Source: Bacteroidales bacterium UBA6267 (GTDB lineage Bacteria > Bacteroidota > Bacteroidia > Bacteroidales > UBA1556). Taken from it: a stretch of DNA of 64,000 nt. Where the stretch lies: contig DJVB01000006.1 of assembly GCA_002440745.1 (NCBI GenBank), positions 1 through 64,000 of the forward strand. Direction: 5' to 3'. The notes beneath the pieces are model-generated. The model worked only from the letters and a program-made list of their open reading frames with translations. It was not told where the DNA came from and ran no database searches. Shown here one piece after another: positions 51,036-60,219 of the stretch. The position numbers were made by a program, and so were the translations under genes. Within the stretch, counting starts at the first letter, position 1; every line of letters starts with the position of its first letter.

Positions 51036-52037
51036 TTAAGAATTAATATTCAAATATTCCAAAGGACTCATCCCCGTTTGTTTTTTAAAGGCATTATAAA
51101 ATGCTGTTTTGGAGCTAAATCCACTCTGAAAAGCAACCCCCTCAATCGTAAAATTTTTTCTGCTTGTTTTCAAAAGTTCGATGGCAAGACTAATTCTGTA
51201 ATGATTTATAAGGTCGAAAAACCCCATGTTAAATTTTCGATTAATGGTTTGGGAAACAACATAAACAGGCCATCCGGCTAATTCAGCGAGTTTGCTAATG
51301 GTGATTTTTTCGAAAAGAAAAGGTTTCTCTGTTTCCATGAGTTGTTTTATTTTTTGAAAACAACTTTCCTCATCTTCTTCTTTGACCGCAGAGTTGAGAT
51401 AGCGCTCACCCATTTTTTTACTATCGTCCTTTATTTTATTCAGCGCCTCAGTTTTGGAGTTTACTTGCAGTTTCTCGTAGATATTTCTGATATGCGTTCT
51501 GACTGTTTCAACGCTTATAAATAGTTGGTTTGCAATTTCTTTATATCGAAATCCTTTACTCAATTTGTTTAGAATTTCGTTTTCTCTTGCCGACAAAATT
51601 TGATTATGAAGTTGTTGATTATTGTTTTGCATAGCTTTTACAACTTTCATTGCAATTATCCCCGACATGGGCGATTCGCCGTGAACGATTTGATTTACCG
51701 ATTCGATGATTTTTTCCCCGGGTGAGCTTTTCAGTAAATAACCTGTTGCGCCTGCTTTAATTGTGTCAAAAACAATTTCATCCGTTTCGAAAATGGTATA
51801 AACAATAAATTGAATTTGTGGATATTTACGATGTGCTAATAGTATGGCTTCAATGCCGCTGATGCCGGGCAAATGGATGTCCATAAAAACAACCTGATTT
51901 TTGACAAAAGGCAATTCCGAAAGGAAATCTTCGGCATTGGAATAACTTCCCACTAAGTTGAAATTGCTTTGAATCAATTCCTCAAGTCGGCTTCGGATAT
52001 CATCGTGGTCTTCGACTATGGTAACATTAATTCTCAT
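51036..52037 (-). CDS. Response regulator with both LuxR and AraC DNA-binding domains
   Basis: 333 residues. Receiver domain (1-118): EDHDD, acceptor Asp53 in VVFMDIHLPGISG and LLKSSPGE lysine. LuxR/GerE helix-turn-helix (about 147-205): SARENEILNKLSKGFRYKEI and SVETVRTHIRNIYEKL. Then a linker and an AraC-type HTH (about 235-330): ISKLAELAGWPVYVVSQTIN, GFFDLINHYRISLAIELL and VAFQSGFSSKTAFYNAFKKQ followed by GMSPLEYL. NarL-type regulators normally end after the LuxR domain. Lies directly downstream of a NarL-type (HisKA_3) propeller kinase, its presumed partner, about 40 bases apart. Confidence 0.9.
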   Translation of the reverse strand: MRINVTIVEDHDDIRSRLEELIQSNFNLVGSYSNAEDFLSELPFVKNQVVFMDIHLPGISGIEAILLAHRKYPQIQFIVYTIFETDEIVFDTIKAGATGYLLKSSPGEKIIESVNQIVHGESPMSGIIAMKVVKAMQNNNQQLHNQILSARENEILNKLSKGFRYKEIANQLFISVETVRTHIRNIYEKLQVNSKTEALNKIKDDSKKMGERYLNSAVKEEDEESCFQKIKQLMETEKPFLFEKITISKLAELAGWPVYVVSQTINRKFNMGFFDLINHYRISLAIELLKTSRKNFTIEGVAFQSGFSSKTAFYNAFKKQTGMSPLEYLNINS

Positions 52038-52078
52038 GCGACAAAATTAGCATTATATATTGTTTGAATCGCTCACAT

Positions 52079-55000
52079 TTAAGTAGTAATTATCTTTAAA
52101 TCACCATTTAAAGCGATAGTTGTGCCCTGATTTGGTGCTGAAGAAATTGCCAGATAAAAACCCATTTCCTGACTGCTTCTAAAAAGGTTTTTCAATCCAT
52201 TTCCTGCATAAGGCTTCGTTGAGTCGAATCCTTTTCCATCATCTACAATCTGAATTTTGAGGGATGTGCTATTGGTGATTTGAAGCTGGACAGTAATTTG
52301 AGTAGCATCAGCATGTTTTATGGCGTTATTCACAGCTTCCTTAACAAACAAGGATAGCTTTCTTTTGACATCCGCCTTGACTTGCACATCGGGAAAACTA
52401 TCCGGAAATTCTATTTCAATATCTTTTTCAGAGGCTTCACTTATCTTATTCAGCATGATGCGAAGATAAATGCAAAGTTTTTCTAAAGAGTCATTTTCGG
52501 GGTTGATATGCCATATAATCTCGCTCATACTTTGAATTAATTCTTTCGATAACTCCTTCAACTTAAGTGTTTTTTGTTTTGTGAATTGATCCTCAGAATC
52601 ATCTTTATTGGTATTCAATTGGTCGGAAATGATGGCAATTTGTGTTAGACCACAACCAATGTCGTCATGAATTTCGCGCGAAATCCTCAATCTCAATTTT
52701 TCAATTTCTGTTTGTTTTTCAATGGCTCTTTGGTTTAGTTTTAAACGTCTGATATACAGTAGATAAAAGCCGATAAACATAAAGGTAAGTAAAAGAATGA
52801 CCATCCCGACTTTAAAAAACACTGTCTGATGAAAGGGGGGCTTAATTTTAAATTCTATGAGTATTTTTTCTTTTGTAGCAATTCCATCGTGGTTGAAAGC
52901 CTTAGCAATAAGTGTATAATTTCCCGGAGGCAAAAACGGATATCTGATTTCGTCTTTTTTCGAAATATCAATATATTGTTTATCTATGCCAACAAGTATT
53001 ATAAATAGTTTGTTTTTTTCCGGTAGTGTATTCCCAATGCATTTAATTTCAAAACTTAGGTCGTTTTGGTTGTGTTTGAAAATGAAATGTTGTGTGGCAT
53101 GTTTTGGGAATTGCACTGTGTCTGTGTTGCCTATTTTTATCCTCGATAGTTCAATATTAGGAACGTTCAAATCCATTTCTATCTCTTTCGGATTGAAATA
53201 ATTGAAGCCGTTTACTCCTCCAAAATAAATTATTCCGTCTGAAGTTTGATGCCATGCACCTGAATTAAACTCCTTTGATTGAACGCCGTCATGGGGTGTA
53301 AATTGGTGGAATGTGTCGTTTTTAATGGAGTACTTATAAATGCCGTTATCGGTTGATAACCAGAGGTTTGAGTTGCTGTCGGATAGAATGGCGTAAATTT
53401 GTTGGGCGAATAAACCGTCTTGTTTGTCGTATATTTTTTGCTGTTTGTACTTATCATCGAGCCTTAACAAACCGAAATTTGTTCCAATCCATACCGAGTT
53501 TTTTGTTTTTAGAAAAGTGGAATAATTCGGGCGTGAAGTGAAATTTGGAGGGGTGACCTCGATGGATTTTATGATGGTATCTCGTTGTTCAAATTGTATA
53601 AGATAGGGTTTGTCGCCTCTTTCGGCGATGATAATTTGGTTGGGCTGGATTATGCTAAGTAAACTAATTTGATCAATCTCTTGCGTTTCAATTCGTTGAA
53701 AACCAATATCAATTCGATAGAGAAAAAGTCCTTCATCGGTTCCAAGAATGAAGGTTGAGTCGTTTAAGGATTCGAGAAATCTTACATATTTTGGGGAATT
53801 AGGAATAATGGCCATTTTTTTATCCCGAATTTCAATCAAGCCAACATCGGTGCCGGTCAGATATTTGTCCTTGGATGTTTCACGAATTACGTAATAAATT
53901 GAAGGTAAGTTGTTTATGTCATCAATCTGGTTAAGAATGTGGATGATTTTTTGTTCATTATCAAATTCAATGATGCCGGTATTCAAAAGTCCAACGAGCA
54001 AATCCTGATTTGACCCAACATGAATTGCTGTTATAAAATTATCCTTTATCTTTTCACTTACTAACCTTGAAGGCAAAATGTGGTTGAACTTTTTTATTTC
54101 AGGATTAATTCTAATGAGGCCGTTGCCATCGGTACCAACGAAAGCATTTCCTGAAGCATCTATCCGGATTGTATTTGGTCGTTCTAAATTAAATGGAGTA
54201 TAGTTTTCTGAATAAAAAGTGCTTATGTATTTATGGGTTAACTGTTCTGATTTGTCAAAAACGTAAATTCCGCGACCGAATACTGCAACCCATAATTTGC
54301 CATTTCTATCGTATGCTATATCTTTGATTATTAAGTTATTATTGTTAGTCGTCAATATTTGATTTACTTTTTCCAAAAAGCGCCAATTGTTATTTTTAAG
54401 GTTATAAGCGCCAATTTTTTCCGTGCAGCTTACATAGATTTGTTCATCAAAATATTCGATGGAGCTCAACTGACCAAAGGACGAATCCGAAGGAAATGGA
54501 ATATGTGTGATTTTCCCGCTTGCATCGTTAAAAATATGAATGATTTTCGGATTATTGGTTATCCAGAATAATTGATTACCTGATCGTTTGGCGGCATTTG
54601 GGCCTTCGGGTAGATGCGTTTCTACTGAAATGAAATCTTGGTTTTTATTGTTTTTGATAAAAAGTTTTCCTTCGCGGGAAAAGAATAGCGTGTGTTTTTT
54701 TAAAGAGTAAACTCTTAACATTTTGTCATTCAATTTGAAAGGAATTTTTTCTTGAATAAGCTTGTCAGGCCACTTTATTCTGAAAGCTCCTATTTCTGTT
54801 CCTACCAAAATATCCTGATTTTGGTCAATCGAAATGGATCTGATGGTTTGATTTGAAAGCGAAAGAAGCGGATTTTTTGGGTCGATGGATTTAACGGAAT
54901 TGTTGAAAACTAAATTCAGCCCTTGACTTGTGCCGGTCCAAATTTGATTCAGGGAGTCAATTTCTAAGCAAGGGACAGTGCTATGATTTAAGCCGTCATT

Positions 55001-55117
55001 TATATTGAACTGATATATGGTAATATCTGATGACTGTGCGCTGGTTTTTGCCGATAAAAAACCAATTATTATACAGATTATCAGCGCTTTGGTTATGGTC
55101 ATGTAGAAGATTTTCAA
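52079..55117 (-). CDS. Propeller sensor with HisKA_3 (NarL-type) histidine kinase
   Basis: 1012 residues. Signal sequence (to ~27), two-component propeller repeats (e.g. IWTGTSQGLNLVF, SVWIGTNFGLLRL, NLWLSTDNGIYKYS) to about 650, a Y_Y_Y domain (about 680-750), one transmembrane helix (about 763-785) and a HisKA_3 dimerisation domain with LRISREIHDDIGCGLTQIA (acceptor His about 817). HATPase_c follows with EAVNNAIKHADAT (N box) and VDDGKGFD. Periplasmic sensing of an unknown signal, phosphotransfer to the REC-LuxR-AraC regulator immediately downstream. Confidence 0.92.
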   Translation of the reverse strand: MKIFYMTITKALIICIIIGFLSAKTSAQSSDITIYQFNINDGLNHSTVPCLEIDSLNQIWTGTSQGLNLVFNNSVKSIDPKNPLLSLSNQTIRSISIDQNQDILVGTEIGAFRIKWPDKLIQEKIPFKLNDKMLRVYSLKKHTLFFSREGKLFIKNNKNQDFISVETHLPEGPNAAKRSGNQLFWITNNPKIIHIFNDASGKITHIPFPSDSSFGQLSSIEYFDEQIYVSCTEKIGAYNLKNNNWRFLEKVNQILTTNNNNLIIKDIAYDRNGKLWVAVFGRGIYVFDKSEQLTHKYISTFYSENYTPFNLERPNTIRIDASGNAFVGTDGNGLIRINPEIKKFNHILPSRLVSEKIKDNFITAIHVGSNQDLLVGLLNTGIIEFDNEQKIIHILNQIDDINNLPSIYYVIRETSKDKYLTGTDVGLIEIRDKKMAIIPNSPKYVRFLESLNDSTFILGTDEGLFLYRIDIGFQRIETQEIDQISLLSIIQPNQIIIAERGDKPYLIQFEQRDTIIKSIEVTPPNFTSRPNYSTFLKTKNSVWIGTNFGLLRLDDKYKQQKIYDKQDGLFAQQIYAILSDSNSNLWLSTDNGIYKYSIKNDTFHQFTPHDGVQSKEFNSGAWHQTSDGIIYFGGVNGFNYFNPKEIEMDLNVPNIELSRIKIGNTDTVQFPKHATQHFIFKHNQNDLSFEIKCIGNTLPEKNKLFIILVGIDKQYIDISKKDEIRYPFLPPGNYTLIAKAFNHDGIATKEKILIEFKIKPPFHQTVFFKVGMVILLLTFMFIGFYLLYIRRLKLNQRAIEKQTEIEKLRLRISREIHDDIGCGLTQIAIISDQLNTNKDDSEDQFTKQKTLKLKELSKELIQSMSEIIWHINPENDSLEKLCIYLRIMLNKISEASEKDIEIEFPDSFPDVQVKADVKRKLSLFVKEAVNNAIKHADATQITVQLQITNSTSLKIQIVDDGKGFDSTKPYAGNGLKNLFRSSQEMGFYLAISSAPNQGTTIALNGDLKIITT

Positions 55118-55265
55118 TTAAATGATTCTGCATCAAATGTAAAAATATTATTGCAATCCGGACATTATTTAGAAAAAAATTCTCCGGTTTTATAAAGGTG
55201 GACATTCCCTGTTTTTTTGAGTTTTACTTTTGAAGTCATATTAACCGCTTAATCTAATTTGGCTT

Positions 55266-55946
55266 ATGAGAAAAATTCGCAAGTTATTCTTAATGTTTTT
55301 TCTTCTCCCTTTTTTATTGGGAATGTCGCTAATATCTGACAGTGAATCAGGGAGTTTAACTGATGAACGCGATGGCAAAGTGTATAAAACGGTTTTTGTT
55401 GGCGGGCAATATTGGTTTGCGCAGAATTTAGATGCCTCCACTTTTCTGACCGGCGACACGATACCTGAAGCTAAAACTAAAGACGAATGGGTTGAAGCTT
55501 GTGAGAATGGACGACCTGTTTGGTGCTATTATGACAATAAATTGAAAAACGGACAGAAATATGGCAAGCTTTATAATTGGTATGCAGTGAACGATCCAAG
55601 AGGTTTGGCTCCTAAAGGCTGGCATGTAAGTACTAAAAGCGATTGGCAACTCATTTTGCTGAAACTTGACGATGAGCCGGCGTGGAAATTAAAAAGTAAG
55701 AATCTTTGGAGTGGTAAAATGGGGTCGGATGCTTTTGGATTTAGCGCAACTCCCGGCGGGTCAAGAATCCATAATGGCGAGTTTGCAAGCTTGAAAGATG
55801 CCGGTTATTGGTGGACTTCCGACTCTGCTGATGAAACCTTTGTTTACTGTTTCTATATGACTTATTTGGATTATAAAGTGGAGCTTGGGAAGCATAATAA
55901 ATGGACCGGTCATTCGGTACGGTGTGTTAAAAATTTAGATAAATAA
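55266..55946 (+). CDS. FISUMP-domain secreted protein
   Basis: 226 residues with a signal sequence (about 1-26). The mature part is a Fibrobacter succinogenes major paralogous (FISUMP) domain: DERDGKVYKTVFVGGQYWFAQNL (given in part: GGQYWFAQNLD), KYGKLYNWYAVNDPRGLAPKGWHV (in part: LYNWYAVN, PKGWHVST), WW-TSDSADE and a terminal HSVRCVKN. Function of FISUMP domains is unknown; often on surface lipoproteins. No Cys lipobox here. First of five plus-strand secreted genes. Confidence 0.88.
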   Translation: MRKIRKLFLMFFLLPFLLGMSLISDSESGSLTDERDGKVYKTVFVGGQYWFAQNLDASTFLTGDTIPEAKTKDEWVEACENGRPVWCYYDNKLKNGQKYGKLYNWYAVNDPRGLAPKGWHVSTKSDWQLILLKLDDEPAWKLKSKNLWSGKMGSDAFGFSATPGGSRIHNGEFASLKDAGYWWTSDSADETFVYCFYMTYLDYKVELGKHNKWTGHSVRCVKNLDK

Positions 55947-55963
55947 CTTAAAATGAATTGAAT

Positions 55964-56554
55964 ATGAAAAAAATGGTTTTGCTTTTAGGCGTGTTTACCT
56001 TACTACAATTTCCGTCTTTTGCTCAATCTTTCGACTTTTCTAATGTCAGTCTTGGCTTTGGAACTACAACCAAAGGCGATGGTAATGTGAAAGATTTGAC
56101 GATGATGAGTTTGCGCATGATGTACACATTCGAAACAAAAAAAGAGGAGGGGGCAAGCTTTGGCTATTTGACGGATTTCACCTCTGATTTTTCTTCCGAT
56201 TTTAAACTTACTTCACTAAGCCTTGATTTAGGAGGGGGAGGGGTGAGCTATATCGCCGAAGATGTGAATATGTTTCTCGGAATGTGCCTTTTCTCCATGA
56301 ATCTGAATACTTACCACGATCATCCCTTTGGCTCGTCCATTTATTTAGGTTTTAACTATAAAAAAATCTTTTTGGAATCTCGAATGGTTGTTTGGAATTG
56401 GGCGAAAGGTAAAGACCCGGTGTTTAAACAAGATTCCAGAGTTTCAATCAATTATGCTGTGCTAAACTGGTTAGCTGTTGGGGCTCAGATGATTTCTTAT
56501 GCTCCTGGCTATCAGTATTATCATTTCAAAGTTAGCTGGATGATTGGTAATTAA
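55964..56554 (+). CDS. Secreted protein of unknown function
   Basis: About 196 residues from ATG 55964 (MKKMVLLLGVFTLLQFPSFAQ). Clear signal peptide with cleavage after AQ; the mature part alternates short hydrophobic strands with Gly/Ser turns (SLDLGGGGVSYIAEDV, YLGFNYKKIFLESRMVVW) and ends YHFKVSWMIGN. The pattern suggests a small outer-membrane barrel, but no family was recognised. It lies 17 bases after the FISUMP gene and 32 before the propeller protein, so probably in one operon. Confidence 0.7.
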   Translation: MKKMVLLLGVFTLLQFPSFAQSFDFSNVSLGFGTTTKGDGNVKDLTMMSLRMMYTFETKKEEGASFGYLTDFTSDFSSDFKLTSLSLDLGGGGVSYIAEDVNMFLGMCLFSMNLNTYHDHPFGSSIYLGFNYKKIFLESRMVVWNWAKGKDPVFKQDSRVSINYAVLNWLAVGAQMISYAPGYQYYHFKVSWMIGN

Positions 56555-56586
56555 AGGACTATTATCTAACCCATAATTTATTATAA

Positions 56587-58620
56587 ATGAAAAGATTAAC
56601 GTTCACAATCGTATTCTTAGGTTTGTTCTTTTTTGGATTTGGTCAAACGGCAAACTTAAAGCTTAGCTATTTTGCTAAACGTACTGCCAAATGTGTGCTT
56701 GAGGTAGATACGGTGATTTGGATTGGCACCGATGCAGGCCTGATTTGGTTCAACACCATAAAAAACACCTATAGAATTGTTTCTAAAGGACCGGTATCAG
56801 CTTTTACCGGAATTCAAATTCTTAAAAAAGATAGCAAGGGTAATATCTATATTTGGACGAGTGAAAACAAACTACTCAAATATTCAGCAAAAGTATTTAA
56901 GGAAATTCCGATTCCAGATTCGGAGATTTCTTATCCTGATATTATTATTAAAGGGGATATTGTCTATCTAACCGATTTTAATAAGTATAATTCTTTGAAA
57001 AATAAGCTTTTAAAAATCCAGAATAATGTAGTTACCGCGGTTGACGATTCCTTGCTGTTGAAGCACAATTATCAATGTGTTGATTCAAAGGGAAATGTAT
57101 GGTTTCTTGACATGGAGACGAGAGAATTGATGAAGTATGATTTTGTTAAATGGCAGAATTACGGGTTTAATAAAGAGGATTATTCTTGGGGAAAGGAATC
57201 AGATTATTATTTTAAAAACCACACAAAGTTTAGTTTTATCGAAGAAAACGACTCAAAGGTTTATGTTTTTACACAATATGCCTATCAGCTTCAAGTGGGC
57301 CAAAAAGAGGGGGGAAATATTACCTGGTTGAATCGCTATCGACTTTTCAATCAGAAGATTCCCGGACTTAACTCAAGCAAGCTTGTTTTGGACAAAAAAC
57401 AAAACCCATATTTTCTGACGGATTCGGGTTTCTTTTGGTTTGATGGCGGTAATTGGCATGTGAAAAAGTTGGAATTTAAGGTTACGGACATGGTTTTTTT
57501 GTCCGATAATACCCCCGTGCTAAGTTTGCAGTCGGGTAAAGATAGTTACCTTTCTTCGGAAAAAATTTCCTTTTCAATTGCAAAGTTCGTTGGAGATACA
57601 CTCTCTTTTATTGCTAAAGATTTTGAAACTGAAGTGGATTTATTTACCTCAGGTAAAAAACTCTATGGCATTAATCAATCTATGTTGCTGCTTATTAATG
57701 GCAATAAATGTATAAGGAAGTCTGTATCTGATTTAGATTTTTTCTATTTGTCTGACGGCATCTTTGATAAAAAAAGTAGTTCTTGGTATTTATCGACTTC
57801 AAATGGCATCTTTCAATATAAAAATAATAAAATCAATAAGATAAGCCTTTCTGATTCCGAAAGTGATGAATGGCAGTTTACCGATTACTTCAATGATATG
57901 GAGTTGTATAATAATACCTTTTATGCCGTTTCGAGTTATAATAGTTATTCTTTTGACGAAGCCTCACTTAAGGATCGAGGTGGAATGACTTATATAAAAG
58001 GTAATTCGGTTAAACGTGTGCCTTTTGCTAACGAAAACTTTTTGGATGGTAGTCTTCTTTGTCATTGTAACAAAAAGTTATGGATGCACTCGAATGGTTA
58101 TAAAGCATCGATGATCTTTTTAGATACAAATAATGATAATGAGCTTGACAGTGTGTCGTTGTATTCAAATAAAGCCACAGTATTAGATATGCAGTGCAGA
58201 AATGGTGTTGAGTTGTATAATTTGTATATTGATGGTATTCAGATAGTTAGAAATGATTCTGTGATAGATTATTTTAATGACTCTATTCCCGAACTTCAAG
58301 GAAGTGAGATGAAAGCAATGAGGTTTGATAAAAACGGAATAGGTTGGTTTTTAACTAATATGGGGGTTGTCAAATACGATGAAAAAAAATGGACTGTAAT
58401 AGCAAATTCACCACCAAGTAACTATGAAAGTGATTTAGTTATTGATGGTCAAAATCGGATTTGGATAAATGCAGTTGAGGGGTTGTTTATGTTTGATGGT
58501 ACAAAATGGATTGATTTGAATAGTCAACATAATTTGCCCAAATTCAGCAACTTAGTGTATGCTGAGAATAAGATTTTTCTGAATGACTATGGTAGGTTAA
58601 TAGTGATAAATCTGAAATAA
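56587..58620 (+). CDS. Secreted two-component-propeller-like protein without kinase
   Basis: 677 residues with signal peptide cleaved near GQ (about 19). Contains several Reg_prop-like units (VIWIGTDAGLIWFN near 43-56, WYLSTSNGIFQYK, GWFLTNMGVVKYDEKKW, IWINAVEGLFMFDGTKW). The rest is predicted beta-rich. No transmembrane helix, Y_Y_Y, kinase or sorting domain follows, so it is an isolated propeller. Neighbouring sensor kinases at 52079 and 13550 have the same repeats, so it may be a decoy, a ligand binder or a surface protein. The gene is AT-rich toward the 3' end. Confidence 0.7.
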   Translation: MKRLTFTIVFLGLFFFGFGQTANLKLSYFAKRTAKCVLEVDTVIWIGTDAGLIWFNTIKNTYRIVSKGPVSAFTGIQILKKDSKGNIYIWTSENKLLKYSAKVFKEIPIPDSEISYPDIIIKGDIVYLTDFNKYNSLKNKLLKIQNNVVTAVDDSLLLKHNYQCVDSKGNVWFLDMETRELMKYDFVKWQNYGFNKEDYSWGKESDYYFKNHTKFSFIEENDSKVYVFTQYAYQLQVGQKEGGNITWLNRYRLFNQKIPGLNSSKLVLDKKQNPYFLTDSGFFWFDGGNWHVKKLEFKVTDMVFLSDNTPVLSLQSGKDSYLSSEKISFSIAKFVGDTLSFIAKDFETEVDLFTSGKKLYGINQSMLLLINGNKCIRKSVSDLDFFYLSDGIFDKKSSSWYLSTSNGIFQYKNNKINKISLSDSESDEWQFTDYFNDMELYNNTFYAVSSYNSYSFDEASLKDRGGMTYIKGNSVKRVPFANENFLDGSLLCHCNKKLWMHSNGYKASMIFLDTNNDNELDSVSLYSNKATVLDMQCRNGVELYNLYIDGIQIVRNDSVIDYFNDSIPELQGSEMKAMRFDKNGIGWFLTNMGVVKYDEKKWTVIANSPPSNYESDLVIDGQNRIWINAVEGLFMFDGTKWIDLNSQHNLPKFSNLVYAENKIFLNDYGRLIVINLK

Positions 58621-58726
58621 TAGGTGAATGTACTGCCAAATTTCTGTAGTGTTCAAATCATCAGAATTTAGGTTCTAATATGAGTTTTCTGCTTTTTAAT
58701 GATTATTTGATTTTAAAAGTTTATTT

Positions 58727-59764
58727 ATGAGAAAATACCTTTTTCTAATGCTATTCCTTACCATCATTTCTTCTACAAAGCTATCTTTTGGTCAGGATTC
58801 AGTTCGTTTTTCGGGGAGTTTTTTAAATAGCTCAATGTCGAATCTTTCTGTTTTACAGACGTTTGATGAGGATAAGCCCAAACGTTTTATACCGGCACCT
58901 ACTAAACGCAATTTTGCTGTGGTGGTAGCTCCTTTGGGTGGGATTTTTCTTGACCAAGCCTTTGGTTATACCGGACAATTGTCAGCACATTTTTATAAGC
59001 CTGCTTTTTCTATGGATTTCTACTATGAAATGGCTCTGCAAGACTGGTTTCGAAAGAAGATGGTTGATGAGAATGAGTATTTATTGGTTGACCATTTTTT
59101 CCATCGTTACGAGTTCAATTTTGCTTTGACTTTTTCGTCAAAAACGGGCAAGAAAAACTCCTTGTTTTATCACGGCACAGAGTATTATGGAGGTTCGGCT
59201 TATGATCTTTATAAATCCGGAACCGGCAATGCAGCCAAGTATCGCCAGATTAGATTGGGTTTTCAAAAATTAAATACCGCCATTGCGTCTAATGGATTGG
59301 ATTCTTTTCCAACACAACTTTCTAATGGTCAAACGTGGAGCTATACTCCTTCTAACTTACTACTTTTTAATAATAATTTGTATTTTCATTTAGGTTTAGG
59401 CTCTTATAAGGTTTATCTCACCGAATCTCCGGGTCGGAGCTATGGTATTGATCGTATTGGTGTTAGAAAGATGTATTTTGATTTATTTTATTGTCCGTCA
59501 ATTGATTATCATTTTTTAACTGAAGATGGAAACTCCAATTACCACGGTTATTTAGTGCAGCATGTCAAGCAAAATTTAGGTGGAAGAATTGGCTGGGAGA
59601 TTACTCGTTTGAATCCGTTTTCAGGATATTATCAAATTGAGTTTGGTATTCTTCCGGGCATTTACCCTTATCGCCCTGAAACTGAAGGTAGTTATTTGAT
59701 TTATGCTTCTTTGAAATTTGGTTTGGCAAGTGGATGGCCTCTGTTTAATCGCAATTATAATTAA
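58727..59764 (+). CDS. Secreted protein of unknown function
   Basis: 345 residues with a signal peptide (MRKYLFLMLFLTIISSTKLSFGQ, about 23). The mature protein is aromatic-rich and beta-like (FALTFSSKTGKKNSLFYHG, NNLYFHLGLGSYKVYL, GYYQIEFGILPGIYPY). It closes with YASLKFGLASGWPLFNRNYN. This would fit an outer-membrane barrel or a surface protein. No family was recognised. Separated by 106 bases from the propeller gene and by 17 from the following lipoprotein, with which it is probably co-transcribed. Confidence 0.7.
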   Translation: MRKYLFLMLFLTIISSTKLSFGQDSVRFSGSFLNSSMSNLSVLQTFDEDKPKRFIPAPTKRNFAVVVAPLGGIFLDQAFGYTGQLSAHFYKPAFSMDFYYEMALQDWFRKKMVDENEYLLVDHFFHRYEFNFALTFSSKTGKKNSLFYHGTEYYGGSAYDLYKSGTGNAAKYRQIRLGFQKLNTAIASNGLDSFPTQLSNGQTWSYTPSNLLLFNNNLYFHLGLGSYKVYLTESPGRSYGIDRIGVRKMYFDLFYCPSIDYHFLTEDGNSNYHGYLVQHVKQNLGGRIGWEITRLNPFSGYYQIEFGILPGIYPYRPETEGSYLIYASLKFGLASGWPLFNRNYN

Positions 59765-59781
59765 TTCTAAATTCTTATATT

Positions 59782-60219
59782 ATGAAACTTTTACTCACTT
59801 TTTTAGTTCTGGGTATGTTAGGTTTTGGATGTTCATCTTGCGAAAAGGTGGAGCTTACAGAAAATCCCGGGCCATGGATTTTCCTTGAAAAACCCTTTAC
59901 TACAGGCGAATATGTGACTTCGGAAGACACCGTAGTTAAACCATTCGATTATAATCACCTTTTTTGGATAGGCGATGTGGCTCCGCATATTTTTGCTGCA
60001 AACGGTATTAAAGAAGTTTCAATAACAGTAAATGGTTCGCCTTATGAACTTTATGGCGATTTTAGCCCAAGTTATGATTGCTACCATTTTCTTCAGTATG
60101 TCGATGTTAGAGTGGATGCCACAAATCCTGACTGCTTAATAATTATAAAAGCAACTGATAATAAAGGACTTACTGCTGAGAAACGAGTGAAAATCAGGTA
60201 TTCGGTTACTGGCGTTTAG
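59782..60219 (+). CDS. Small lipoprotein
   Basis: 145 residues. SPII leader with lipobox GFGC (about 14-17) followed by SSC; hydrophobic h-region LLTFLVLGMLG. The mature part is a beta-sandwich-like module (IKEVSITVNGSPYELYG, DCLIIIKATDNKGLTAEKRVKIRYS) resembling an Ig-like/cadherin-like fold, ~100 residues. Role unknown. The 3' end overlaps the convergent patatin gene by 14 bases. Confidence 0.75.
   Translation: MKLLLTFLVLGMLGFGCSSCEKVELTENPGPWIFLEKPFTTGEYVTSEDTVVKPFDYNHLFWIGDVAPHIFAANGIKEVSITVNGSPYELYGDFSPSYDCYHFLQYVDVRVDATNPDCLIIIKATDNKGLTAEKRVKIRYSVTGV

Noticed and set aside
55266..60219. Type IX secretion sorting domains on the secreted cluster
   Set aside because: The C-termini do not show the usual T9SS CTD pattern (terminal beta-sandwich ending in a basic/aromatic motif).
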